A stretch of 64,000 nt of DNA from Styela clava (lineage: Eukaryota; Chordata; Ascidiacea; Stolidobranchia; Styelidae): assembly GCF_964204865.1 (NCBI RefSeq), contig NC_135255.1:18567135-18631134 (forward strand). Reading direction: 5' to 3'. Under the pieces are notes generated by a model. The model was not told the origin of the DNA. It saw only the letters and a list, made by a program, of their open reading frames with translations, and ran no database searches. This document shows positions 35,601 to 48,000 of this stretch, one piece after another. The position numbers were made by a program, and so were the translations under genes. Position 1 is the first letter of the stretch, and every line of letters begins with the position of its first letter.

Positions 35601-38600
35601 TGATGGGAGAACTTACAGCGCTCATCCTGTCCCCGTAGATGGGGGTGACTTGGTCCCGCAGTAGCTTGCCCCGGTTGTCAAAATGACCACGCGCCGCCAC
35701 TGGTACAGGGTGTTGAAATGCTAATATTATATCCAGTTCTTAACGAACCATTGTTTGCTCGATATTATATCAGTGATTTATCCAGTTAAGTCGCGGCCCG
35801 CAAGCTTACTTTTGATAAACAAGAGCCTTGGCTTATGTATGTTCAAATCACGGTTTGTGTGTAGAGAGTTCCTGGCTTATTTTGCCCCCTGAATAGAACA
35901 AATCCGCCAAAATTCCCTTTGAATGATTCTATATGTGTTCGTGGCGTTCAAAGTGAAGTGATGCGAATGTATAAAAACATCGCAAAAGTAGGGATAAACC
36001 TTCAAATTTAACCTTGCTGTGAGATCAATAAGATGTACATTTGACAAAATATGTTGCGCTTTTCCAGAAATAAAACGAAAACGTTTAATGATTTCAACTC
36101 CAACCTTCCAGCTATTTGATATGCATAGTTCAGATCAGGGCAGGACAAACTACACTATACTAGCCAGATGCGCCCCGTCAAATTGTTTTAAGCGGCCCCT
36201 TACTCTTAGAGGAAGTTTTACAGCAACATACAAAATTTTGATTTATTTAAAATATCGAAACTATGAATTGTTGAAATAATGATAATGTTTTTTTTTTCGT
36301 CTTTTGCTCAGCAATGTCAGCCAACAAAAATTCGATACTTTTCTCAATGTGGCTTTTTCAAACAAGACTCTGTGAATTTCGCCTTTGAAAAACCAAACAT
36401 TGCCCGAAGTTTAAACGTTTGCAACAGTCATAATTATGTGTTTTGTGGACTTTGGAGGTGTCAAAATATTGAACTCGCCTGAATACAGTTTTTGAATACA
36501 AATAAAATGCTTGAGACCATAGACAACATTCCGGTTTTCTAATACTGTAAATCAGGAATAGCGAATAACACGAAACTATTATTATTCTTAAAGGGCTTGT
36601 CAGAGCAAACGCCGCATCGTGTGAAGAGATTACCATAGATGAGTTGACAGGTCAATTCGGCTACCAAGAAGATGCGACAAGTGGATTCTGCAAAAGATGG
36701 AAATTACCACAACCTGATGATAGAGTCCTGATACTGCGCCTACAGAGCATCAAAATGATAAAAAGTAACGGGGATCGCACGGCAAAACTCGTTATTGCAG
36801 GTATGGAGTATATTTTATCAAAGGCGTATTATAAAATATTATCTGATTGTGGCCAAAAAAATAAAAATAAAAAATAAACCTAATTACCGAATTATACGGG
36901 CCATGAGGCGTTTTGAATACTTTTTTTTTTCGAAAATCAACCTTGCGCCTTATAAACTCATGCGCATATGTTTGGATCAGGCAGTGTTCTATACTTTATT
37001 GCCTAAACCGAGGACCAGTACCGGTTGCGCTTTATCTATAAATAAAAACCTAATCTAAGCACTTTATGGTCTCTACGAATGGGTCTATGTTTCCTTCACA
37101 TTCAAATATGATTACGAAAATACACTGTCATTTATTTTAATGTCTGCAATACGGTAGTTTTTCCAGAATATTGTTTCAATAGTGCTGGTCTCAGTCACTC
37201 TAGTTTGGATTGTACTTTCTATACCGAATGCCGGGTAGAAAAAAATGCGGAACCTATTGCAATAAATTAGTCGATTTTATGAAATGGTATTGGCTAATAA
37301 CACTCTCTAGGAAATCTGATCCATCATGTTTTAAAAAATAAGTTGCGGAAAGTGAAATGATTTTTGCGTGGAGGAATCATATTCGCGGTATTTGTCTCGT
37401 TAAATCTGAGCCATGCTCGTCCTCACTCTCTCGGGGAGATACGGTAACGGCCTTCTGATCTATTTTTAGCTTTTTATCAGCCAAACGAGCTCAACTAATT
37501 CGACTAGTTTCGCAGACAAATTTATATGTTTATATTTTTAATATTACACGGTAATTATGGAAAAATATATCAATCGAATATTAGTGGATTTTCAAAGGTG
37601 TAAACTACGAAATACGTTATATTGGCACAAGATCCTGCGCACGCAACTCAATGTATCAGTTTAATACAATAGATAGGCTAAACATTTATTTATTTTACCA
37701 CCCATGGTAGCCAAACCCAAAAAGTTTTCTGATTGTACACCAAGATTACTAGTGTCTGTGCACAATGCATCTCGATCTCAAACATCAAGTTCTCATGTTC
37801 TGGAATATCTCCATTTTCAAGCTGAAATAATGTGCACTATGAATAATTTCAACATTATTTGTTTTAACCCGTCTGCCCTGCACACTTGAGGTAATGATTA
37901 CATATTATTGGAATATCGGCGACAACAGTGGTATCGATACATCTCCAATACAAATGTGATAGAAGCTTCGATTAGCAGTTTGCTTAAATAGAAATATCCC
38001 TGAACCTGTTTTGTTTTCCTTATAGGGACCGACTATTGTTTCATGAATTCCGGTTCTTGTTTTGTTATTCATCGTGTCGGATTTAAGGATTTCAATCATG
38101 TTGCACCACTGGTTGCAGACTGTACTCCTACTATATGGATCAATGCTTCAAACAGTGAAGTGGAATTTGAAGTTACAAAGGGATGGCTCGACCCAACTTT
38201 CAAATTTCAGTTGGATGTTAATGGTATTAGATCGACCGCTACCACCACAGGCTGTAAGTTGAGAAATGATTCTACTCGCGTTTAAGCATGGGGTCAGTGT
38301 GTGAAAAAATAATCAGCTAGCGAATACTACTCTCAGATATGAATACAAAAAACAACTTATTATTTTTAGGTTTTGCCATCATGGCATGTAACTTTTGAGC
38401 ATATTTCTTAAGAAAATTAAAGACCTTGTTGAGTGATCTATGTAAAGTTATATTACATTATTGCAGCTAATATTACGACCGCAAACTCATACAGAGACTA
38501 TTCTGAAGATAAGGATTCGAAGAATCTAGCAGCACCGATTGTTCTGGGAATAGCACTATTTCTTGCACTGGTAGCTCTTTCCGCTGCTCTTATCAGGTGA

Positions 38601-39119
38601 CAGTTATAAGTATATATTTAATAAATTATATACAAACAGTACTGCAAGACCAGGTCAAGAGTTTCACGTGATCAGTGGTTACGTTCCAGCAAGTTGCATT
38701 AAAACTGGCGGCATGAGAAATTACTAAATTTTTAAAAATGAACCCACACGAAACTATCATAAAAAATCCTTACACGTAGAGAGTTGGTATGTTTTGAAAA
38801 CGGATATTTCAACAGAACATACTAAGTTTTAACAGTGGGTGAGGTTGAACCTGGTCGTGAATTTTTACTAGGCCCAATCTCCTGACGCTATTTAAGTTTA
38901 ATATTAAAAAAAAGTAATCTATAATTTTTAATTAATTTCAGATTGAAGACATATGCAGCGACCGAGACCAATTTCTGCATTCCTCAAATACAGATAAGCA
39001 GTTCCCAGAACTGCCCTGTACAACCTGAAGACCACATATATCACACCTTGGACAAAGTGGACCAACAAAGTCACCATTGCCTTGCAGAAGTAGTTGTAAA
39101 TGACTTGTATACGATATGA
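32603..39119 (+). CDS. Receptor R4: CUB-like single-pass receptor, two-tyrosine tail, hAT in intron 1
   Basis: Five exons: 32603-32636 (MKLVAVFILIC, again 34 nt), 36594-36800, 38026-38253, 38467-38596 and 38942-39119, total 777 nt or 258 residues. Phases 1,1,1,2 match R1-R3. The mature protein begins near ANAASCEE. The CUB-like ectodomain shows GQFGY, CKRWKLP and VLILRL in the first half and the strand FKFQLDV at the end of the second; NAS and NIT sequons are present. The helix is about 177-199 (APIVLGIALFLALVAL). The tail holds Y233 in EDHIYHTLDKV (YxxL) and Y256 in VVNDLYTI at the very end, closely matching the R2 terminus VVNEIYTMT. Intron 1 (about 4 kb) contains a 3 kb hAT element. Sequence divergence from R1/R2 is high, so the gene is recognised mainly by architecture. 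It is probably a cell-surface receptor; ligand unknown. Confidence 0.78.
32694..35702 (+). mobile_element. hAT transposon (DUF4371/ZMYM1-like type), decayed, in R4 intron 1
   Basis: The element starts and ends with the same 14-bp inverted repeat (CAGTGGCGGCGCGT) and is flanked by a perfect 8-bp target duplication, GTACAGGG (32686-32693 and 35703-35710), the hallmark of hAT transposition. Both ends also carry CAACCGGGGCAA a little further in, and the left end has a near-terminal 10-bp hairpin at 32718-32738. Inside is a broken transposase. The insertion is in the sense orientation of R4. Confidence 0.9.
33205..35288 (+). pseudogene. hAT transposase relic with frameshifts
   Basis: The protein reading moves through at least four frames: 33205 to about 33850 (N-terminal TTF-type zinc finger, RRRTFCTETWYKKHEWL), about 33850-34327 (DUF4371 core with SDETTDIT and HCYAHQFNLV), parts of 34300-34520, 34590-34971, then about 35000-35288 with the hAT dimerisation motif SSADAERTFSTLKRIKTYLR. 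One expected zinc-ligand cysteine is Arg (ALFRFYC, where relatives have FC-x2-C). With several frameshifts it cannot make an active enzyme as it stands. Assignment rests on the DUF4371 and dimerisation motifs plus the element ends. Confidence 0.88.
36885..37060. mobile_element. MITE, GCGCCTTATA family, in R4 intron 2
   Basis: It contains GCCATGAGGCGTTTTGAATAC, split by a T run, then CTTGCGCCTTATAAACTCATG and GGTTGCGCTTTAT. It is related to 6503-6675. Confidence 0.45.
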
Positions 39120-42084
39120 AATTTCGACCAATATATCGTAAAGTTAGTGGCAAAACCAGTGCTTCTGTAGTGTGTGTACCAGGTTCGGGTTGAGCCATAA
39201 TTTATAAGCCGTCCATTGAATACTCGCTAATCGAAATTTATCAGTAGAAAACTTACATAGTTGAACAACTTTTAATATGTAGTTAGAGTTTTAGTAAAAC
39301 GACTGACCCAGGTAAAATCTCCATTAAAATAAATAAAAAGTAAAATATTATATATATTTATTAGTATTAAAACTGCTTGGTATGTACCAGGTCGCCATGA
39401 CGTACCTATTACTTTTTTTTATTTAATAAATAACATATTTAGTTCGACTTTATTGTATTTATCATGTTCTGTTAGACTGTCCCATGGATGCCGCCACTTG
39501 ATAACCAGAATTGGTTTTTGGCATCTCCTTTTACCCTGGAATGCGATTTTTTATATTTCCTTTTATTTGTGTATGTATAGTTCGTATTTTCAGCATGGTG
39601 AAAAAATAAATTACCAATTACTGACGGTTTGCGGGAACATTTTTATTTTAACGACTTTAAATTTATTGACATATATTCGTCTTTCCACTGCCGCCATATT
39701 GACATTCAAACGTAAATTTATTTTGTACATTTTTCGGAGCTCTCGAAATGTGTGCACCAGGATGGCGCACAACCTTAACCATAACCTGGTACAGTGTAGT
39801 GATGTAGTGAATAGTGAAATGTCCCGATTAACATCAAACTAACGAGAAATATTACCGGTAGGTACTAAATGTCTGTTTAGTTGAGCAAATTTGGTTGTGT
39901 TTGGACATTAAATGGCTGGGCCAGAGTTATCATTGAATAATAGGGTCATTTTGTCCAAAGTTGAGCACTTTGATGGTAGGTAGGGCAAAAAATGGTTGAG
40001 TCAGGGTCAGCATTTAAAAATAAGATAATTTCGTCCGAAATTGAGCACTTTGATGGTAGGTCGAACTTTGACTAAGCTGCAAATCACCAACCATGCAGAA
40101 CACTTCAACAAAGAGATGTTTTGAAAACAAACAAGTCAATAATTCTGATAGAAACTAAAATGTATGAAGTTGATTACGGTAAGTATTTCCAACAAAAAAC
40201 ATGGAAACTGGAATAGGCTTGGTCGAAACTGATTTTCTGTGATTTGTGAGCTGGAGTCAAATTTTTCACTAATTAGAAATCAGAGTATTTTTTTTAATTC
40301 CTCGTTAAAGTTCGAGTGGTGCCAAACCTAGGTCTTCAATGACGGAGTGAAATTTCCACTTTTACACAGTTGATTTGACCTACTTTCATTTTTGAATAAT
40401 GTTAAAATAGTAAAACCTGAAGACGAAGTAACTGCAAAATTCTAAAAACAATCTGAAAGAGAATGATAATATACACATTACACAAGCATTGTATATAGGG
40501 GGATCGCAATTACAACCATTACTTTTAAGAAATATGCTTCATAAGAAACTACCGTAAATAAAATCAAAGCTATATGTAATGAATAAGTAAAACATACATG
40601 AAACATGTTTTGAATCATAATAATTCATCATCATCATAATGAGTAGCTTTATAATTAGGCTTCCCGCTGCTTGTCAGCAGGGAACCTATTGTATTCCTGT
40701 GTTTTATTATTATTTATTTATTATTATTATTATTATTTATTTATTATTATTTATTTTTATTATTTTTTTTTCAAATTGGTCCTACAAACTTGAAATTCAC
40801 CTCAAATGTGCAGAAGTTCTCAGCTAGCAATAAAATGCAAATTTCATGCATGACTGACCACGCTTTCACGCTCCAGTGAGCAAAACGCGTCTTCAGTTTT
40901 GCGATTTCTCAAAATTGATACATGGTATTGGGTTGAAATTCATAACAATGATTAATGGACATGTTCCGGATACAATATGTCAAGGATACGCATGAGTGAA
41001 CTCGGCGATACGCTCCAGTGAGCAATATAGGATTTTACATTTTCATATTTAAAATATCTAAATTTGTAATCTGAATTGTAAAAATTAAAAATAACATTGT
41101 TATTGGAGATTGAAAATAGCTACAGCAGAAATAATTAATGTGCTACAATACAACAAAGTCTATAATTTAATTCAACAAAAACAAATGCTTCCAAGTATTA
41201 AAAGCTACAAAACTGTGCTACTGTGAATATATAATAAAATGATAGAGCTTTTGAATGCTACTAGCTCACTATAACATTTTAAATCAAAGATTGGAGTGAG
41301 TGTGATAAACAGTATAATGTATAAACCTAGGTATTACTAAACACATAAAGCAGACAAATATTCAATGTAGCAGTGATTTTCAACCATTTTTGATTCGCAG
41401 AACACTTTTGATATTGCAACAAAGTTCTTGCAGAAAACCCTGAAATAAAACTAAGAGTTATGCCTATTTCTGTCTCAAAACTGAGAAACAACAATTTGAC
41501 ACTAAACACCTTAATTTCATTCATAGAACACCGGTTGAAAATCACGACTATATGGAACATGGTCTCACAATTATAACATTGATAATATAGAATATTAAAT
41601 TATCAGACCCATATCTTCTAGCTTTTATCGAAAATACATTATTTTATATTTTCAACGAAAAATTTATTCGAAATCATATTTCCATTACTGACTGAAAGCA
41701 ACGATAAATTTACATAATAGCATTTACAAAACAAGTTGATAAAAATACAAGCGACATTATGGTTGCACAATTATTAATGCAAAAACTCATTTGAAGAATT
41801 GTGTTAAAATCTTTTGGATAAAGGCAACATAGAATTGTCGAGAAATACAGGATGTAAGGCTGAGGCTATGAAACATTTTGAGTTTCAATCAGCTTCGTTA
41901 TAAAAATGTGAAGTACAATAGAAATAATTGGTTTTGCCCAATTTCCAGTAACAGTAGGAAGTACTAGAGATTTTTTGTTTGAATTAAATGATATAGCATA
42001 TACATATGATAACACTTCAAATATAGAAACTAATTTTAAGTGAAAAGATTCGCCTAAATGAGTTTCACATAAAACTAAACATCG
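39120..42084. other. Spacer between the convergent R4 and KLHL genes
   Basis: It holds AATAAA at 39328 for R4, a partial MITE at 39163-39204, and 39820-40560, which duplicates the KLHL exon 1 neighbourhood (54220-55080) but lacks exon 1 itself. A hAT-type MITE lies at 41373-41548 (GTGATTTTCAACC ends). Confidence 0.55.
40703..40770. repeat. Simple repeat rich in TTA/TTTA
   Basis: A run of TTATTA and TTTATT units; it accounts for the open frame read through it. Confidence 0.9.
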
Positions 42085-45000
42085 TTAAGTTGGTAAACAT
42101 AAAGCAACTGAAGCTTCTGGATCGACATTTTTTCCTGACAGGCTCCCAACAACTTTCCATGTATTTGTAGCATGATCGTACTCCTCGATAGTATCGTTAC
42201 TGCCATTCCTATTAACAAAAGTGATTGTTGAAATGCTGTTTACATGATGTTCAAATTGCGGAAAGTTGCATTCGGCTAGTAAGTAAAATTAGTACCATTA
42301 AACGATGTTAGAAGACTTGCTTTATGTTTTCAAATCAGTGCTCATCAAAACCTTACAATATATTATTATGGGTCTATTCAAAAGAATATGGAAGACATCT
42401 CAAATTGCAATGTGCACCATAATTTTTCAATAACTTATACGGAAATGAAATAAAACTCATTTGAAACTTGAATTTCTATTTGTGTATGACTGTTCCCAAT
42501 AGTATCAGTAATCTAGGACACTTTCCACAGAATTAACCAGGATGCTTGGAACAGAAGTTATATTCTTTCTAAAATGTGTTCCAAATGGATTTGGATTGTG
42601 TTTTTTGGAGTTGAATTCAACCTGTGGTTGAATATTCAATTCATTTTGCGCATCCATGATTCAAATAATCGGAGGAATGAATGTATTTTAGAGTTTATCT
42701 AATTACTGATTAGAACGAAAAAAGCAAAAAATGAAAAGAGAAAGCTATCGATATAAATTTGAGTTCGGTAGGCACATCAGAAAAGAATTTTCCAGGCAAA
42801 GCCATATGACTCTGAGAAAGTTCAACTGCAGTGAATGTGAATAAATTGGATACTGAAATCACGACTTGATCTTACCCGCCAACAACATATATTTTGTCTC
42901 CCAAAATGCATGATTCCAACCTGTATCTTGGATGGTTCATATTGGCAACTGATGTCCAAGTTTCAGACTTGATGTCGAAACAAATAACAGTAGCAAGTGC
43001 ATTTACCCTTGGGTTTCCTCCTGAACAATAATAAATTCCACGTCAATGTGATTTTTCAGAACATTTGATTTAAAAACTTTATAAATAACCTTAAAAAATG
43101 AACTTGAAAAAAACTAGGACAGTTCTACAAATCGAAATTTTTAACCCAAATCATCATTGACGTTAACGACCGGCAAAATATTATGCATTCATTGATAATA
43201 GATATTATTTTGGTTCCAAATTATTTGCATTAATAAATAGCATATCTAATATTAGCAAATATCTCATGTATTTCAAGCAATAACTACATTTTAACTGAAT
43301 AACAATAGAATGAATTTAAATAAAATAATATCATATTTGTGATCATGTATGAAATGATCCTTCTCACTGTTTTATTTCACTACAGGATTTTGTGATGACC
43401 ATAGCACAACTAGGGTTGCTACTTCTAGATACATTTTTTTTTAATCGAATCTCGAATAAAAAATTTTCGAATCGAATCTTTCCGAATCTGATTTCATTAA
43501 GTTTTTTTTTATTGCATGCGTATGTTTGCCCAAAGTCACAGAAAAGCTCAAATCTAGAAGAGAAAAACTTGAAAATGGAATAAGCTATATAGCGAGGACA
43601 ATAAGGGTTTTTCAGTGAATATGACACACACACTTATTTCCATCATGATAAAAAAATATGTAGGTCATAGATATCACCAATAAATGAATTGATGAAAAAC
43701 TTGCTGTTGCAACTCATCTGTGAGTCTTACAATACTGAGTTATTATTGTGTTATACTTGTATCAGGACTGAGGCAATTTGATGAAATTCATATGAGAAAA
43801 TAAGCAGGGAACAATTGTACTGGTATGTCATAAACACAGTAACAACACTGCTTTCCCTAGTCCCACACCAGTATATGTGGGTACTGTGGTATTTCACTTC
43901 TTGTTATATTGAATAAGGCCAGCATTATTACATTATTACCAATTCTTTATCTTCAAAATTCTGGTACAATATTTTATATTTATGCTAGCAGCATAGAGTA
44001 ATACGACAAAAACATTCAAATTACATCTGAATCACTATAAATGGGGAATGCGTGCATGAATATGATTGAAGACGATAAAATTAACCAGGAGTAAATTACG
44101 TTAATTTCGAGAAAAACAATCGTTCACCCGACTACGATTGCGAACAAAAATTTCCATAAATATTAGAGACAATATTATTTGTGGCTAACAGCGTTATTGG
44201 CTAACTCGGGCTTCATTATTATCGGGGACTACGTTTAATTTCGTAATTCAGAAAGTCCAAATGTGCATAATGGACGCCGCGCTGACGAGCGATAATTGGT
44301 CGACGCTTTATCTCGATCAAACACGGTCGCTCGGACTTCAGTGAGACGACATTCGCACAGTATGCTTGGTCTGGTATGAAATCTGGCACGTATTGTAACA
44401 CGTGTTGTAACAGGGCACAAGATGCCATTCCTCAAGTATTATTTACTCCCACCTGTCCGTTATGGTTATGACAATACTCCCACCTGTCCGTTATGGTTAT
44501 GACATTTGCTAGATGGAATCCGAAATGTTTTATTCCCGCTTGTATCGGGCTAACAAAATCTCCCACCTGTCCGTTATGGTTATGACATTTGCTAGATGGA
44601 ATCCGAAATGTTTTATTCCGGCTTGTATCGGGCTAACAAAATCAAATGTGAATACTACTTTTTTTTTGTAACAGCTGAAAAAAGACGTATGTACAACATT
44701 ACGTCCTTCTGATTTCGTTTACCGCCACTCGAGTGGAAGCCTGATAAACGCAAACAAAATAATTATATATTTTAGGATGAGAAACATGATTGTCAAATAA
44801 CATTGCCGGCCGATGATTTAGTAAAAGTTGTACGCGAAATAATTCAATCAGAACAAAGTTTAAATTAAATTTCAATCAAAATTAAATATTATCTAGACGT
44901 CGGTAGCTGATTCTTTATCCAATCATGCCAGGGCGTACAATAACTTAGTCGCAGCGTAGGTGTGCTTTTGAAAATTTTCATCAAAATTGTCACGAATTTT

Positions 45001-48000
45001 TAGGTATACGATCCATTTAAATTCGCGCATAATAGAAACTTAGGCTATTTAGTAGAAAACTGAACTCGCAGTTTGGTGGAAATGACGCCACACATCATCT
45101 CGAGTGAAGCGTAAAAGAGTGTGTTGTGCCGAACTTGAAACAAATGACGGCAGATAAGTAAAAAAGTCAATCACGAAAACTTAATTTTCATTTGTTTCCG
45201 TCCCGTAATTTTGTGTTATTTGGAGTGCCGCATAAACGAATTCGGCAGATTCAAAGTCGCCAAAAACAACGATTTAACAAACGTTCAATGATATTTTTTT
45301 CGGTAAATCGCTCTCTTTTTTCGAATCGCGTAAATCTGATTCGAATCGATTCGGAAAAGATGCGATTCGAATCGATCCGATTCATAAATCCAAAAGTTGC
45401 ATCCCCAGGCACAACTCAGTGGTATTGCCCGGGCACAAATATATAAATTTATGTTAAGTTTAAAATCTTAATATAGATCACAAACCCAAGACAAAAATCT
45501 TTTGATCCAACGCGACAGCTGATGCAAAATATCTCCCAGAAGGCATGCTCGGCAATGTGTGCCACTTTGGAATAGCTGGATCCAGTTTCAAATTATCAGA
45601 ACGAGACTTTCCAACATATCCGCCAATGCAGTAAATGAATTCTGAATACAAAAAAGTTATTTATTTTCCTGACTAAATGTGTAAGTTATAGGCTCAATAC
45701 ACATTAACACACTTTAGTGTTACACGCATTGAAGAGGAATAAAAAAGGCATGTTCGCTATCACAATGATTATTACTAATGAGAATGATTCTTCAATGCTG
45801 TGCAGATCATAACAAGTAAGAAGATTTTTGCCTTTCCATTACTTGCTTATGTAATGACACACAAGTATATGGGATGCAACATTAAATATTTCGACATGAC
45901 AGTGTCATTATTATTTTTTTCATTCTACTTAGTGTATATGTACAACCGATAACGGGATTGCGGTGACGGGAGCTTACTAAAAGGAAGATTAATGACTTGG
46001 GGACCCATTGGAAACTTTTGAAGAGCTGCAAATAATTCATAAGAACAGCGAGTAATGGAAGTACAATGGAAAAATCAATCAAAAGTCACAAATTATGTAA
46101 CATAATTTGTTAAACAACAGCATTTTATTGCTGATAAAAAAAAATTACAAACATTAGTACTGACCTTCAGCAGAAACAATAGCACAATAACCAGTCGGTA
46201 CTGGCTTAGATATCAAATGAACCCATGAATCATTTGAAGGTTGATACTTTTCAACAGATTTGTTCGAATTAGGAGAATCATCAAACGCATATATTGAACC
46301 TGGAGTAAAATGACAATTGTTAAGTGTATTTTATATGTTAAGGACAGAACATTCATTTGCCGACCGGTGGTTTAAACTCTTAATCAATGAAAACAACATT
46401 ATCTGGACGGCACAGAAGATATTTTTCGACATAGCATCGGTAGCAATCTTAACCATTTGATGTTTTTTTTATATAACGATAAGGCCTTTCGATCGGCAAT
46501 TGCATAGGAAAAATCATAATCTATCGCATCGCTTAGTTCTGAAATGATATTTGAGTCCAAGTTTTTACGATACTTTGACTTTGCTTAAATATATATCCAA
46601 TGTCATTATTAGAATTAATATTTGTATGAAATATTAATTCATCAGCCTGTATTATTTGCAAAATATTTGTACATTTTGCAAAGCGAGTTTAATAAAAATA
46701 ATATATCGAATTTGACAGAATACAATCAAAGTTCTTTTATTCCAAAGTGAAAATGACTACTTTATTAAAATGGAAAATCAACATACTTCGATAGCATAGT
46801 CTTAATATTATACAATTATTATTAGGAAGATACATCATAGAAACACCTTACCCAAACTTACCTTTCAATGCTACTGCGCGCAGTCTGCCAGTATTAGCAC
46901 GATCTGCTAATCTTTCCCAAGTTGCTGATGTATCGGCATAGTTTAATAAACGATAATTGCTTTTATCGTACCCGAGAACATAAATATCATTTCCAAGAAC
47001 AACAGCAAGAAAATCTGTTTTTATAATTTCAGCAGTGACGTTCTGAAAAAAAGGATGGCCAGCCAAGATCAATTCGACAACTATTTACCCAATTGTTGAA
47101 TTTGGCAAAATGCCATACATTTTCAGGGAACAAATATTTTGTAGCGAGAATATAAAGCCTTTAAGCTCCTGGTACAACAAACACTATTAAACATTTAAAT
47201 TCAGTTTCAAACCTGCGTTTTTGTCCAGTTGTTCTTCTCAGGACTGAAGCATTGAATTGACTTCGTCGTTCGATCGAACACAGCAATAACTTGAACGACA
47301 AAAAATTGATTGAATGCTTAGCTTTACTTTTCCAACCAAACAAACTACAGAACATATTTAATAAATATAGCTTACCATTGTTATCTTTGTTGCCAGGACC
47401 CACTAAAATGAACAATAGTGCTATTTTATTTCAGAAGAGATTTTTCATAAATCATGTATTCAGAGAAAAGGTTATTAATGAAATGAGCAAATAGCTTATA
47501 TGAAAACAAGAAACCAATTTGGAACAGCAAATATTAATTATTAAAGATAAAATAAAAATTTTAACCAAAATAAAGTAAAAACCCTCAAAACAAAAGCGTG
47601 ATAACAACGCCTATTAATTTCTTTTTTAGCCAAAGTTGATTTACACCTAATAAAATATTGAATATTGACCATCAATATTCCACCCCCACTGATGTAATTT
47701 TTTTAAATCTAAGATGCAAAAATTTTAAACATAATTTTACGTGCTTTACATTTTGTAATGTCTGCTTGGGCAGCACAATTTATTAGGATGCCGGAATATG
47801 ATAAGATTATTTGCTTGCTAAATCTAAATCAATAAATTCTGCTCAGTATGTTAGACCAATAAAGCTGAATAGCATGTATCTCAATGTGATATCGTGGCAT
47901 TTGTCAGGTATAAATTTAATAAATAAAATAGTTGATCTGTTGATTAAACTGCAATTTCACACATGCAGAAATATAATTCCACAAACCACAACTTTCTTCA

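Noticed and set aside
41327-41560. Open frame resembling one at 63056-63283
   Set aside because: Both are read through a pair of hAT-type MITEs with GTGATTTTCAACC ends in duplicated KLHL 3' flanks; not coding.
44446-44643. CRISPR-like direct repeats
   Set aside because: Units are 85-90 bp, directly adjacent with no unique spacers, and lie inside a eukaryotic transposon in an intron.
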